This document shows positions 25,688-34,551 of a stretch of DNA of 64,000 nt, piece by piece; the first letter of the stretch is position 1; every line of letters starts with the position of its first letter. The translations under genes were made by a program, and so were the position numbers. A model generated the notes under the pieces. That model made no database searches. It saw nothing but the letters and a program-made list of their open reading frames with translations, and had not been told where the DNA came from. Origin of the DNA: Brasilonema sennae CENA114 (GTDB taxonomy: Bacteria > Cyanobacteriota > Cyanobacteriia > Cyanobacteriales > Nostocaceae); the NCBI RefSeq assembly GCF_006968745.1, contig NZ_CP030118.1, positions 6,654,284 through 6,718,283 on the forward strand, in the 5' to 3' direction.

Positions 25688-26926
25688 TTAACAACCGCGC
25701 AGACGAGTTTTGTTATAATAAAGACGAAGCAAATTCTTCTGTTTTTTTGGATAATGAAGTTGAACAAATTTTGCAAACAGCTTTAGGATTTCTGACTCTG
25801 TGATCCCAAAAACAGTCAATACAGACTCTTGTGGTCTACTGAGTAAGCTTTGAGCAAATTTGAACATACAAAGACTGGAGTTATCAAAGTATTTGTGAAA
25901 GTTTATTTTTTCCTTGATTCGATGAAGTAGAACTAAACCCGCAAATTGGATAACTCGTTGAACAAATTCACAACGATACTCAAGAATCACTGGAAAAGTA
26001 TCAAGATAAGCTATAATAAGAGTTAGTAGTGAAGGTTGGATAACTTCCAATGGAATCGCTGCCAGAAGTAATGACTCTTCTAACTCAAGAGTAGGATCTA
26101 CGACTAGGCTTTCTAACCAAAGCGTTAAGTAGCTTGCCACTAAAGTTCCCAAATCAAAAGCTGGATCTCCCCAGGAACAAGCTTCCCAATCAATGAGTCG
26201 TATAAGACAGTTGTCTAACTTCTCCCATCTTGAATGCACTAAAACATTTTCCAATTTCAGATCATTATGAGTTAAGCAGCAAGGATTCCATTCATACGCC
26301 AATTCTGCAATTGCTGCTTCTAGACTCTCATAACGTTGATAAAGAGTGTAGAATTCCAGCGCCTCTGTAGGAACATTGCCAAAAATTTCCGGTTCAATTG
26401 ACCCTATCCCTTGCGCTGGATTATAAAATTGATAGCGAAACTGTCCTTCAGGAGCAGTTGCCATAAAATCACGATACTCCGGGCGGTTGAAAGTGGCACG
26501 ATGTAGTGATCCTAAACTAGTACCAATAGCGCTTGCGATCGCTTTTGGAAAATGCAAATTTTTTTGATAAAAACTTGCGAGTTCAAAATACTCCTTGAGG
26601 TAGTGACGAACAAGAATAGATTCTTCTTGCTCAAAATGCACTACCAAAGATGCCGCAGCAGAAATATTTCCTAACACTGGAAACTGCTGAAGTAGTTGAT
26701 GAAACAACCACTCATTCCAAAACTCATGTGGATTTTCGTTATTATCAACACATCGTTCTTGCTTAACCAGTAGCTTCTGATTTCCAGGCAGAGTAACTAG
26801 TAAATTTAAATTTTTTTGACTCGTTTGCGGGAGTTCAGAATAGGAATTTGTACCTTCTTCTGAGCTACACAGACCTGCTTGATGCAGATAATGAATAACA
26901 TTATGAGAAGACAGTGAAAGTACCAT
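25688..26926 (-). CDS. APH-like phosphotransferase paired with HopA1 (candidate RiPP Ser/Thr kinase)
   Basis: A 412-residue protein with the aminoglycoside phosphotransferase fold. The catalytic loop is LTHNDLKLENVLV near residue 217, giving the HxDxxxxN pattern, and the metal-binding DFG-equivalent is LIDWEACSWGDPAFD near 241. The N-lobe has KLLVKQERCV near residue 52, the probable ATP Lys. All core kinase residues are present, so it is likely active. In class V lanthipeptide and thioamitide pathways a similar phosphotransferase (LxmK, TvaC) phosphorylates precursor Ser/Thr before a HopA1-type lyase acts; that lyase family is encoded directly downstream. An antibiotic or sugar kinase is the alternative. 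Confidence 0.8.
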   Translation of the reverse strand: MVLSLSSHNVIHYLHQAGLCSSEEGTNSYSELPQTSQKNLNLLVTLPGNQKLLVKQERCVDNNENPHEFWNEWLFHQLLQQFPVLGNISAAASLVVHFEQEESILVRHYLKEYFELASFYQKNLHFPKAIASAIGTSLGSLHRATFNRPEYRDFMATAPEGQFRYQFYNPAQGIGSIEPEIFGNVPTEALEFYTLYQRYESLEAAIAELAYEWNPCCLTHNDLKLENVLVHSRWEKLDNCLIRLIDWEACSWGDPAFDLGTLVASYLTLWLESLVVDPTLELEESLLLAAIPLEVIQPSLLTLIIAYLDTFPVILEYRCEFVQRVIQFAGLVLLHRIKEKINFHKYFDNSSLCMFKFAQSLLSRPQESVLTVFGITESEILKLFAKFVQLHYPKKQKNLLRLYYNKTRLRGC

Positions 26927-27291
26927 GTCTTATTTCCTAAAGCGTAAAATTGTTCCTGAAACCACTATTTCAGTATTAGCTTTACTTCAGTGGTCTTCAG
27001 TAGATATTTATGACTCGTGCAAATATCAATAACGATTAGCACAATCTACTAATATCCGATTTATCAAAAATAAACCTGCCAAAATGGCAGTACTATTATG
27101 ACTATTGCTTTAAATTTTGCTCAATGCTCAGTCAATTCTTTTAAACGACGTTGTAGAATAATTCGCGCTATTATTATCGCCAGTACTAGCTGACTTGAAA
27201 ATAGAACACAGAACTCAGAACACACAATACAGAACTCAAAACAGAGAAGAAACGAGAAATTTTCATCTGTCTTGGTGTACGCAGTTCATGA
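26927..27291. other. Intergenic region between phosphotransferase and response regulator genes
   Basis: This 365-base spacer holds the presumed promoter of the phosphotransferase/HopA1 unit (minus strand), a hairpin at 27076-27090 and, near 27195-27250, repeated AGAACTCAGAACAC-type words. Two very short open frames (27098-27193 plus strand, 31 codons; and a 26-codon Ser-rich frame on the minus strand near 27263-27183 made of repeat sequence) were examined as RiPP precursors, and neither is convincing. Confidence 0.5.
27062..27090 (-). terminator. Rho-independent terminator-like hairpin after the response regulator gene
   Basis: On the minus strand the sequence reads CTGCCA-TTT-TGGCAG followed by GTTTATTTTTGAT. 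The six-base perfect stem with a T-rich tail is placed about 200 bases beyond the stop of the response regulator gene. The stem is short, so strength is uncertain. Confidence 0.45.
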
Positions 27292-27933
27292 TCACTCCTT
27301 AAACAGAGAATGGGCGAGCAGTGCTGCTTGAGTGCGATCGCGCAAATTTAACCGACTCAGAATATTAGTCACATAGTTCTTGACAGTGTTCTCTGAGAGG
27401 AAAAGCGACTGCGCAATTTCACGGTTATTCGATCCAGAAGCCATTAAACGCAACACATCCAACTCTCGGCGTGTAAGTTGCGCCAATTCTGGCGGTTGTG
27501 TAACCGACGGGGCTGATTCTGGAACCGACATGAGTGCTTTTTCAAACAATCCAGGACCAAGTTGAGTATGTCCTTTGCAGACTGCACGAATAGCTAATGC
27601 GAGTTCATCTGGTTCAGTGTCCTTGAGCAAGTAGCCCTTAGCGCCTACCCGCATCGCTTGCGAGACGTACCCATCATCATCGAAAGTTGTTAATACTAGT
27701 ACTTTTGTGTTGGGATATTGTTGAGCGATCGCCCCAGTCGCCGCAACTCCATCCATCACGGGCATCCGGATATCCATTAGTACAATATCCGGTTTTAGAA
27801 TAGAGATTTGTTCCAGCGCTCGTTGTCCATTTTCCGCCTCACCGACAACTTGCATATCACTATTACACTCTAAGAGACTTTTAAGTCCCTGACGGATGAG
27901 AAGTTGATCATCGACTAACAAGATCCGAATCAT
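27292..27933 (-). CDS. NarL/LuxR-type response regulator
   Basis: A 213-residue two-component regulator. The receiver domain (1-120) has the acidic pair DD at residues 8-9, phospho-acceptor Asp54 in VLMDIRMPVMDG, and Lys in LLKDTEP. The C-terminal LuxR HTH (about 145-210) reads LTRRELDVLRLMASGSNNREI and LSENTVKNYVTNILSRL. The start is the ATG at 27933, because translation from it gives the normal MIRILLVDDQ opening and the ATGA overlap with the kinase stop indicates coupling. It lies beside, and divergent from, the RND efflux genes, so it may control them. Confidence 0.95.
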   Translation of the reverse strand: MIRILLVDDQLLIRQGLKSLLECNSDMQVVGEAENGQRALEQISILKPDIVLMDIRMPVMDGVAATGAIAQQYPNTKVLVLTTFDDDGYVSQAMRVGAKGYLLKDTEPDELALAIRAVCKGHTQLGPGLFEKALMSVPESAPSVTQPPELAQLTRRELDVLRLMASGSNNREIAQSLFLSENTVKNYVTNILSRLNLRDRTQAALLAHSLFKE

Positions 27934-29261
27934 AGCAAGACGTTTGATAATGGAATAGAAACACAGACACGGCAACCTTTTCCTGGTTGGCTCTGGAGAA
28001 GAAACTCAGCGCCTAACGCCACTGCTCGTTCTCGCATCCCCTGTAGTCCAAACCCAGTTGTATTTTGAGTTGGGTTAAACCCTTTACCATTGTCCTCAAT
28101 GGAAAGATCAAGTATCCCAGCTTGATGCTGTAACTGAATATTCACAGCCGTTGCCTGTGCATGCTTGTAAATATTTGTGAGCGATTCTTGCACAATGCGG
28201 TAAACCGTTGTATTTGTTTCTGTTGGTAAGGATAATGGTAAAGAAATTTTGCTAGACAGTTCAATTCCTGTGGAGTGCTGAAAATCCTTCAGCAGTTTTT
28301 CAATTGCTGATTCAAGTAATAGTCCTTGTAGCGGGTTTGAGCGCAACACTGAAACTGAGCGCCGGATTTCCACCAACGCGTCAGCCCCTAGTTGCTTCGC
28401 TTGTTTGAGAAACGTTAATGCCTTTGCATTATTGGATTGCCAGAACAGCAGCGCATTATTCATCTGAATGGTTTGAGCAGCTAGGGTGTGTCCAAGTCCA
28501 TCGTGAATTTCGCGAGCAATGCGGTTACGTTCTTGCAAAGTTGCCTGATCTTCAATTCGCAACGCATACTGTCGCAATTGCTCATGCGTCGTTTCTAATT
28601 CCTTGTGGACGATTTCCAATTGCTCTCGACTTTGTCGCTCTGCCAGCAAGGCATTAATCAATAATAAAGCAAATACCAGCGTCAAGCTATACAACAACAC
28701 AGAACTCAATCGCCAATCCCATACAGCGACTTTATATTTCTCAGGAATGATGGGTTTTGAAAGAAGCAGTGTTGCATTGCACAGGAAAGCTAAAATCAAC
28801 ACAACCAACTGTCCCTTTTGCCTAAACACCAAACAACTCCGCATCACCAGCACTAGACACAATAGGAAAACAGAGCGAGTTGATAAGCCTTCTTTAGTTG
28901 CAGCTAACACAATTAAGCCGAATTCTAAAGCAGTGTAAACCAATTTTACTCCCAATTTCTTAGTTGGCAGTTTTAAGCCCATCAAACCGAAAGCAGCGAT
29001 GATCAGAACTCGCAGCAGCAACTGCCAAGACAACTGGAACGGAAACATCACTTCCATAAACACTGATGTGCCTAACAACAGCCATTCCAGATAAAGCAAC
29101 AGACGAAACGATTGGTAGCTTGGGCGAACCATAGGACTGTCTAAAACCAACAACCAAACAAAGAGCACTACTGGTATTATCCTGATTTTAAGAAAAGTAC
29201 TGCGCCAACAAAGAACGTTGGAAACCTTAAACTTTTTGCAAAAGTCAACAGGAGTGAACAT
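27930..29261 (-). CDS. NarL-type sensor histidine kinase (HisKA_3)
   Basis: A 443-residue membrane kinase. The N-terminal half (about residues 25-205) has six to seven hydrophobic segments, then a short coiled coil, and HisKA_3 with the phospho-accepting His253 in RIAREIHDGLGH. The ATPase domain shows the N-box in TVYRIVQESLTNIYKHAQA and the G boxes in IEDNGKGF and GFGLQGMRERA. This is the DesK/NarX class that pairs with LuxR-type regulators, and its gene overlaps that of the regulator by four bases. A membrane-embedded sensor next to a drug efflux locus suggests sensing of envelope or membrane-active compounds, which is inference. Confidence 0.93.
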   Translation of the reverse strand: MFTPVDFCKKFKVSNVLCWRSTFLKIRIIPVVLFVWLLVLDSPMVRPSYQSFRLLLYLEWLLLGTSVFMEVMFPFQLSWQLLLRVLIIAAFGLMGLKLPTKKLGVKLVYTALEFGLIVLAATKEGLSTRSVFLLCLVLVMRSCLVFRQKGQLVVLILAFLCNATLLLSKPIIPEKYKVAVWDWRLSSVLLYSLTLVFALLLINALLAERQSREQLEIVHKELETTHEQLRQYALRIEDQATLQERNRIAREIHDGLGHTLAAQTIQMNNALLFWQSNNAKALTFLKQAKQLGADALVEIRRSVSVLRSNPLQGLLLESAIEKLLKDFQHSTGIELSSKISLPLSLPTETNTTVYRIVQESLTNIYKHAQATAVNIQLQHQAGILDLSIEDNGKGFNPTQNTTGFGLQGMRERAVALGAEFLLQSQPGKGCRVCVSIPLSNVLL

Positions 29262-29569
29262 AAAACCACAGTAACCGTAGTAACCGTAGGGTGGGCACTG
29301 CCAATAACCTAAAAATAAGGTTTTGAGCGAACCCTAGGCAGTGCCCACCCTACAAAATTGCTAGTTATTTATCTGTATCTATCCTTGGTTCTAAATATCC
29401 ATTAATCATACTTTTGCAAGAAGTCTATTCTCTTCAACTCTTACAAAATTGTTACCAGTATCGATAGAGTTTTTTCTACTAATTCTCTTTCTGGACTAGG
29501 AAAAAAGTCATATCAGTTTTAGTAATTTATGACTGATCAGCTTAGGAATCCTGCTTCATGTAAACATTC
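29262..29569. promoter_or_regulatory. Divergent promoter region with perfect 17-bp inverted repeat
   Basis: The spacer separates the kinase/regulator operon (minus) from the RND operon (plus). At 29286-29302 GTAGGGTGGGCACTGCC is exactly complementary to 29337-29353, with a 34-base centre that itself contains AACCT/AGGTT. It could be a mobile palindromic element (GTAGGGTGGGCA-type repeats are common in cyanobacteria) or a regulator site. No clear promoter boxes were identified. Confidence 0.5.
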
Positions 29570-31255
29570 ATGTCAATTTCTAAAATTGACATAGTGAATG
29601 CGGAGATTTCGCCATCAACCATAAACTTAAACCAATTGGAGGCTCTGGTGCTCGATAACATTCCCAAGGAGAGTTTAGCCCAAAATCACTCAGCGGAAAG
29701 TCACTCAGTAGAACATCACTTAGAATTCAAGCAAGATCCTCCATCTAAGAAGCGGACTGGTTTAGTTTTCCTCATCGGTTTGGTGTTGCTCGCTACCCTG
29801 GGCTTTCTTGGTTACCGTACGTTTTTTGCCAAGCCCAATAAAACTGAAACATCTGAAAAGTCCCAAAGGTCTGGACGTAAAGGACGATCTATGATCACTC
29901 CTGTAACCGTCGCCAAAGTCGGCCAAAAAACAGTTCCGGTGCAATTGCAGGCAATTGGTAATGTTCAAGCGGAGTCTACCGTATCGGTGACACCCCAGAT
30001 TGGTGGAAAAATTACCGGAGTGTTTTTCAAAAAAGGTCAGGAGGTGAAAAAAGGGCAACTCCTGTTCACACTGGATGATCAAACACAAAGGGCAGCCATC
30101 CAACAAGCTCAAGGAACTGTCGCCAAGGACTTGGCACTGGTACAGCAAGCCAGAGCAAACTTAGCCAAAGATCAAGGGCTGGTAGAGCAAGCCAGAGCTA
30201 CGTTAGCCAAAGATCAAGGGCTGGTACAGCAAGCAAGAGTGACGTCAGCCAAAGACCAAGCACTGGTGCGACAAGCTGAGGCGACTTTGGCAAAGGATCA
30301 AGCGCAAGCACAATACGCACAAGCACAAAGTAATCGTTACACGAACTTGTACAAGCAGGGTGCTGTTAGTCAGGATCAAGCTCAGCAATACTCTACTAGT
30401 AGTCAGGTTAATGTGGCAACGCTTCGGGCAGATAGAGAGGCGATCGCCAACGCTCAAGAAGTCGTCAAGAGCGATCAAGTCGCAATCAAGAACGCTCAAG
30501 AAGTCGTCAAAAGCGATCAAGTCGCAATCAAGAATGCTCAAGAAGTCGTCAAGGGCGATCAAGCAGCAATCCAGAATGCACAGGCAGTTGTCGCTTCCGA
30601 TCAAGGAGCATTAAAAAACACCCAAGTGCAACTTTCTTACGCCAAAATATACGCCCCAATCTCCGGTCAAGCTGGAGATATTTTGGTAACTCAAGGCAAT
30701 GTAGTTGCAGCCAATAGTACGAGTCCCCTTTTGACAATCTCCCAGATTCGCCCAATTCAGGTTTCTTTTTCAGTTCCAGAAACGCAACTACCGGAAATTC
30801 AAAAGTACGCGAGCAATAACAAGCTGGCAGTGGATGTTACTATCCCCAACACCAATCGTCAGATACGGGGTCTTTTGGCATTTATCAATAATACAGTCGA
30901 TAACAGCACTGGAACCATTAAACTTATAGGCCAGTTTGATAATGCTCAAGGGCAACTATGGCCTGGTCAATATGTGAACACAACACTAACGCTGAGGACA
31001 CAACCGAATGCGATCGTTGTTCCTTCGCAAGCAGTTCAGAATGGACCCAATGGTCAGTTTGTCTTCGTTGTCAAGCCTGATAATACGGTAGAAAATGTCC
31101 CCGTGACTGTTAGCAGTATGATGAACGGTCTAAACGTTATCGAGAAAGGGCTGCAACCAGGTCAAACAGTTGTAACTGACGGTCAGGCGAATCTTATTTC
31201 TGGTAGTAAGGTACGAGTCAAATCCGCCTCCAAACAAGCAGGAGGCGCTTCATGA
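29570..31255 (+). CDS. RND efflux periplasmic adaptor (membrane fusion protein) with extended coiled coil
   Basis: A 561-residue HlyD/AcrA-type adaptor that links the inner-membrane pump to an outer-membrane channel. One TM anchor (GLVFLIGLVLLATLGFLGYR) is near residues 64-83. The lipoyl and barrel parts (VSVTPQIGGKITGVFFKKGQEVKKGQLLF and YAKIYAPISGQAGDIL) flank a long helical hairpin at about 180-360. Each hairpin arm is built from about five 14-residue units: QARxxLAKDQGLV in the first, NAQEVVKSDQVAIK in the second. A family member usually has a shorter hairpin. The stop overlaps the pump start by four bases (ATGA). Confidence 0.93.
   Translation: MSISKIDIVNAEISPSTINLNQLEALVLDNIPKESLAQNHSAESHSVEHHLEFKQDPPSKKRTGLVFLIGLVLLATLGFLGYRTFFAKPNKTETSEKSQRSGRKGRSMITPVTVAKVGQKTVPVQLQAIGNVQAESTVSVTPQIGGKITGVFFKKGQEVKKGQLLFTLDDQTQRAAIQQAQGTVAKDLALVQQARANLAKDQGLVEQARATLAKDQGLVQQARVTSAKDQALVRQAEATLAKDQAQAQYAQAQSNRYTNLYKQGAVSQDQAQQYSTSSQVNVATLRADREAIANAQEVVKSDQVAIKNAQEVVKSDQVAIKNAQEVVKGDQAAIQNAQAVVASDQGALKNTQVQLSYAKIYAPISGQAGDILVTQGNVVAANSTSPLLTISQIRPIQVSFSVPETQLPEIQKYASNNKLAVDVTIPNTNRQIRGLLAFINNTVDNSTGTIKLIGQFDNAQGQLWPGQYVNTTLTLRTQPNAIVVPSQAVQNGPNGQFVFVVKPDNTVENVPVTVSSMMNGLNVIEKGLQPGQTVVTDGQANLISGSKVRVKSASKQAGGAS
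30121..30616 (+). repeat. 42-bp tandem repeats encoding the adaptor coiled coil
   Basis: Two blocks of 42-base units. Block 1 (about 30110-30310) encodes QARANLAKDQGLVE-like units. Block 2 (30449-30616) has units beginning AACGCTCAAGAAGTCGTCAA at 30449, 30491 and 30533 that are nearly identical, plus a diverged fourth. The near identity of block 2 indicates recent duplication. Confidence 0.85.
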
Positions 31256-34200
31256 ACCTCTCGCAACTATTCATCCGTCGCCCCATCATGACGACTTTGG
31301 TTATGGCGGCTATTCTCATCTTCGGTTTGATGAGTTATCGCTTGCTGCCAATCAGCGACTTACCCAGCGTTGATTATCCTACCATTCAGGTGTCAGCGGC
31401 GCGACCAGGAGCTAGCCCGGAAACAATGGCATCTTCTGTTGCCCGTCCTTTAGAAAAGCAGTTTTCTAGTATTGCTGGACTTGATTCTCTCAACTCAACC
31501 AGCACGTTAGGTAGCACCCAAATTACGCTCCAGTTCAACCTCAGTCGAAACATCGACGATGCGGCTCAGGATGTGCAAGCGGCGATATCAGCAGCGTCTG
31601 GACAAATTCCTAACGATTTACCTAACCCCCCATCTTACAGCAAGGTCAACCCCGCTGATCAGCCGATTCTTTACTTATATATAACCTCACCAACTTTGCC
31701 GCTTTCTAAGGTAGATAACTATGCTCAAACGTATTTAGCACAAAAGCTCTCTACAATCAACGGGGTGGCTCAGGTACAGGTTTACGGTTCCCAAAAGTAT
31801 GCAGCTCGTATTCAACTTGATCCTGAGAAATTAGCAAGTCAGCAGATTGGACTTGATCAAGTAGAAACTGTAATACAACAAGGAAACGTAAATTTACCGA
31901 CAGGTAGTATTTCGGGCAAGAACAAAAATTTTACAGTCCAAGCAAACGGTCAACTACAAGATGCGGCTGCTTATCGCTCTCTGATTGTCGCCTACCGCAA
32001 TGGTGCGCCAATTTACCTTGAACAACTCGGTCGAATTATTGACAGTGTCCAAAATGACAAGGTGGCAAGCTGGTATAATAATACCCGCGCTATCATTTTG
32101 ACCATTCAACGGCAACCAGGTACAAATACGGTACAAGTTGTAGACACAATCAAGGAATCGTTGCCAAAGTTGAGTGAGCAAATTCCGAAATCAGTTGAAA
32201 TAGGGATTTTCTATGATGCATCCCAGTCAATTCGAGAGTCAGTAGATGATGTCAGATTTACTCTGGTTTTGACAATTGGTCTGGTGATTTTGGTAATATT
32301 CCTATTTCTGCGGAATCTCTCAGCGACGGTGATTCCCAGTTTGGCATTACCTGTATCGCTGATTGCGACTTTTGCAGCGATGTACATGTTGGGTTACTCG
32401 CTGGATAACTTATCAATGATGGCGTTGACGCTTTCGGTGGGTTTTGTTGTTGATGATGCGATCGTCATGTTGGAAAACATCGTTCGCCACATGGAAATGG
32501 GTGAATCTCGTCTAGAAGCTGCCTTAAACGGTTCTAGAGAAATCAGTTTTACCATCTTGTCGATGACAATTTCACTGGTGGCGGTTTTTATTCCAATGCT
32601 GTTCATGGGTGGAGTGTTGGGACGACTGTTCCACGAATTCGCGGTAACGATCGCCGTCGCAATTTTGGTGTCTGGGTTTGTTTCCCTCTCCCTGACTCCG
32701 ATGCTATGTAGTCGCTTTGTAGGCGCACCCAATCACGAAAATCAAAGCCGTCTGTATCGTGCTTCAGAGTATGTGTTTGACCGCTTCTTAGCTGTTTACG
32801 ATTGGACCTTAAAAATAGCTTTAAAGTTTCACCTGACCACAATGATTTTGTCTGGTGTGCTTTTTCTTGTCACTATTTATCTGTTTATTGCTGTTCCGAA
32901 AGGATTTATTCCTAGTGAAGATACAGGACAAATTATCGCAACAACACAGGCAGCACAGGATGCTTCTTTTGATAACTTAGTCCGTCACCAGCAAGAAGTG
33001 GTGAATCTGATTCGGCAAAACCCGAATGTCGATGCGGTTAATTCTAACATTGGTCCTGGTTCCAGTGCGAGCGGTAGCGGGGGAGCAGTTCCAGGGAACT
33101 CTGGGAACTTGTTGATTCGCCTGAAGGAGCGATCGCATCGCCACAAAAGCGCAGATCAAATCGTCCAAGAACTGCGAAGCCAGCTAGCAAGTGTCCCAGG
33201 GATTAAAGTCTTCTTACAAAATCCCCCTGCCATTCCCATCGGAACACAACAGACAACAGGACTATATCAGCTTGCGCTCCAGAGTACTGAGGTCCAATCC
33301 TTAGAAAAATACGTTCCGCAACTAGTCGCCCAGATGCAAAATCTCCCAGAACTCCTGGATGTCAACAGCGACTTGCAAATTGCGCCCCAAATTAAAATTA
33401 ATATCGACCGTGATAAAGCGTCAGCTCTTGGCATTACCGCCGAACAAATCGAAAACACTTTAAAAAACGCCTATGGCGCTTATCAAGTGTCAACCATTTA
33501 CGCCGCTAGTGACCAGTACGAAGTCATATTAGAACTAGAACCGGAGTACCAACAAGATCCAAACGCTTTAATGAAGCTCTACGTTAACACCAGTACTAGC
33601 ACAAACTCTACTACGAACACCAGTACTAGCACCACTACGAACACCGCTACTAGCAACAACACAAATTCTACCAGTAGTCAAGCAGTTCCTCTGAGTACAT
33701 TTGCCACAATATCCCAAGGTGTTGGACCACTAATGGTCAATCACTTTGGTCGGATGAATGCTGCGACGATTTCCTTTAACTTAGCACCAGAAGCATCCCT
33801 GGGAGGAGCCACTCAAACCATAGAAGAACTCGTGCATAAAGTGATTCCCGCTAGCATCACAACAAGCTTCCAGGGAGCAAGTGAGGTATTCCAATCTTCA
33901 CTGCCGAGTTTAGGATTGTTGCTAGCCGTCGCTATTTTGGTCATTTATCTAATTCTCGGTATCCTCTACGAAGATTTTATACATCCTTTAACAATTCTTT
34001 CTGGTTTGCCTTCCGCTGGATTTGGTGCGTTATTAACATTATTAATTTTTCACGTCGAGTTGAACGTTTATTCATTCATCGGCATCATCCTCTTGGTAGG
34101 TATCGTTAAGAAAAACGGGATTATGATGGTGGACTTCGCCATAGAAGCGCAGCGAAACGAAGGCAAAAGTCCGTTTGATGCCATCTATGAAGCTTGTTTG

Positions 34201-34449
34201 ATTCGGTTCCGTCCGATCATGATGACGACAATGGCAGCTTTAATGGGAACATTACCAATCGCCCTAGGTTATGGTGCAGGTTCTGAATCTCGGCGTCCTC
34301 TGGGAATTGCCGTTGTTGGTGGATTAGTGTTTTCTCAGATATTGACGCTGTATTTAACACCAGTCTTTTTTACATACATGGAAGCTTGGCGGAAAAAACT
34401 TAGACAGGTGAAGTTTCGTCGGGTTTCTTCGTTTACAGGAAGTCGGTAA
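31252..34449 (+). CDS. RND multidrug efflux transporter (AcrB/HAE1 family), copy 1
   Basis: A 1065-residue proton-driven inner-membrane pump. It has the family start LSQLFIRRPIMTTLVMAAIL, twelve TM helices in two sets, the proton-relay Asp pair in GFVVDDAIVMLENI near residue 400, and GIVKKNGIMMVDFA near 950 in the second half. Residues about 778-810 are a Ser/Thr/Asn-only stretch (NTSTSTNSTTNTS...) that replaces a short loop in the neighbouring paralogue (VQSSNGQLVPL). The gene overlaps the adaptor gene by four bases. No outer-membrane channel gene is in the window; a TolC homologue elsewhere is presumably used. Confidence 0.95.
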   Translation: MNLSQLFIRRPIMTTLVMAAILIFGLMSYRLLPISDLPSVDYPTIQVSAARPGASPETMASSVARPLEKQFSSIAGLDSLNSTSTLGSTQITLQFNLSRNIDDAAQDVQAAISAASGQIPNDLPNPPSYSKVNPADQPILYLYITSPTLPLSKVDNYAQTYLAQKLSTINGVAQVQVYGSQKYAARIQLDPEKLASQQIGLDQVETVIQQGNVNLPTGSISGKNKNFTVQANGQLQDAAAYRSLIVAYRNGAPIYLEQLGRIIDSVQNDKVASWYNNTRAIILTIQRQPGTNTVQVVDTIKESLPKLSEQIPKSVEIGIFYDASQSIRESVDDVRFTLVLTIGLVILVIFLFLRNLSATVIPSLALPVSLIATFAAMYMLGYSLDNLSMMALTLSVGFVVDDAIVMLENIVRHMEMGESRLEAALNGSREISFTILSMTISLVAVFIPMLFMGGVLGRLFHEFAVTIAVAILVSGFVSLSLTPMLCSRFVGAPNHENQSRLYRASEYVFDRFLAVYDWTLKIALKFHLTTMILSGVLFLVTIYLFIAVPKGFIPSEDTGQIIATTQAAQDASFDNLVRHQQEVVNLIRQNPNVDAVNSNIGPGSSASGSGGAVPGNSGNLLIRLKERSHRHKSADQIVQELRSQLASVPGIKVFLQNPPAIPIGTQQTTGLYQLALQSTEVQSLEKYVPQLVAQMQNLPELLDVNSDLQIAPQIKINIDRDKASALGITAEQIENTLKNAYGAYQVSTIYAASDQYEVILELEPEYQQDPNALMKLYVNTSTSTNSTTNTSTSTTTNTATSNNTNSTSSQAVPLSTFATISQGVGPLMVNHFGRMNAATISFNLAPEASLGGATQTIEELVHKVIPASITTSFQGASEVFQSSLPSLGLLLAVAILVIYLILGILYEDFIHPLTILSGLPSAGFGALLTLLIFHVELNVYSFIGIILLVGIVKKNGIMMVDFAIEAQRNEGKSPFDAIYEACLIRFRPIMMTTMAALMGTLPIALGYGAGSESRRPLGIAVVGGLVFSQILTLYLTPVFFTYMEAWRKKLRQVKFRRVSSFTGSR

Positions 34450-34551
34450 GAATGAAACAGACCTTTATAAGAAATAACTCCACACTTTCAGGTTAAAAGC
34501 GATGTGTAATGATGTAAGTCAAGCAACACTTTAACTATAGTAAAGCTTAAA

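Noticed and set aside
27098..27193. A 31-codon ORF with two Cys and several Ser/Thr near the HopA1/phosphotransferase genes, considered as a RiPP precursor
   Set aside because: No ribosome binding site, opposite strand to the enzyme genes, and no leader/core layout.
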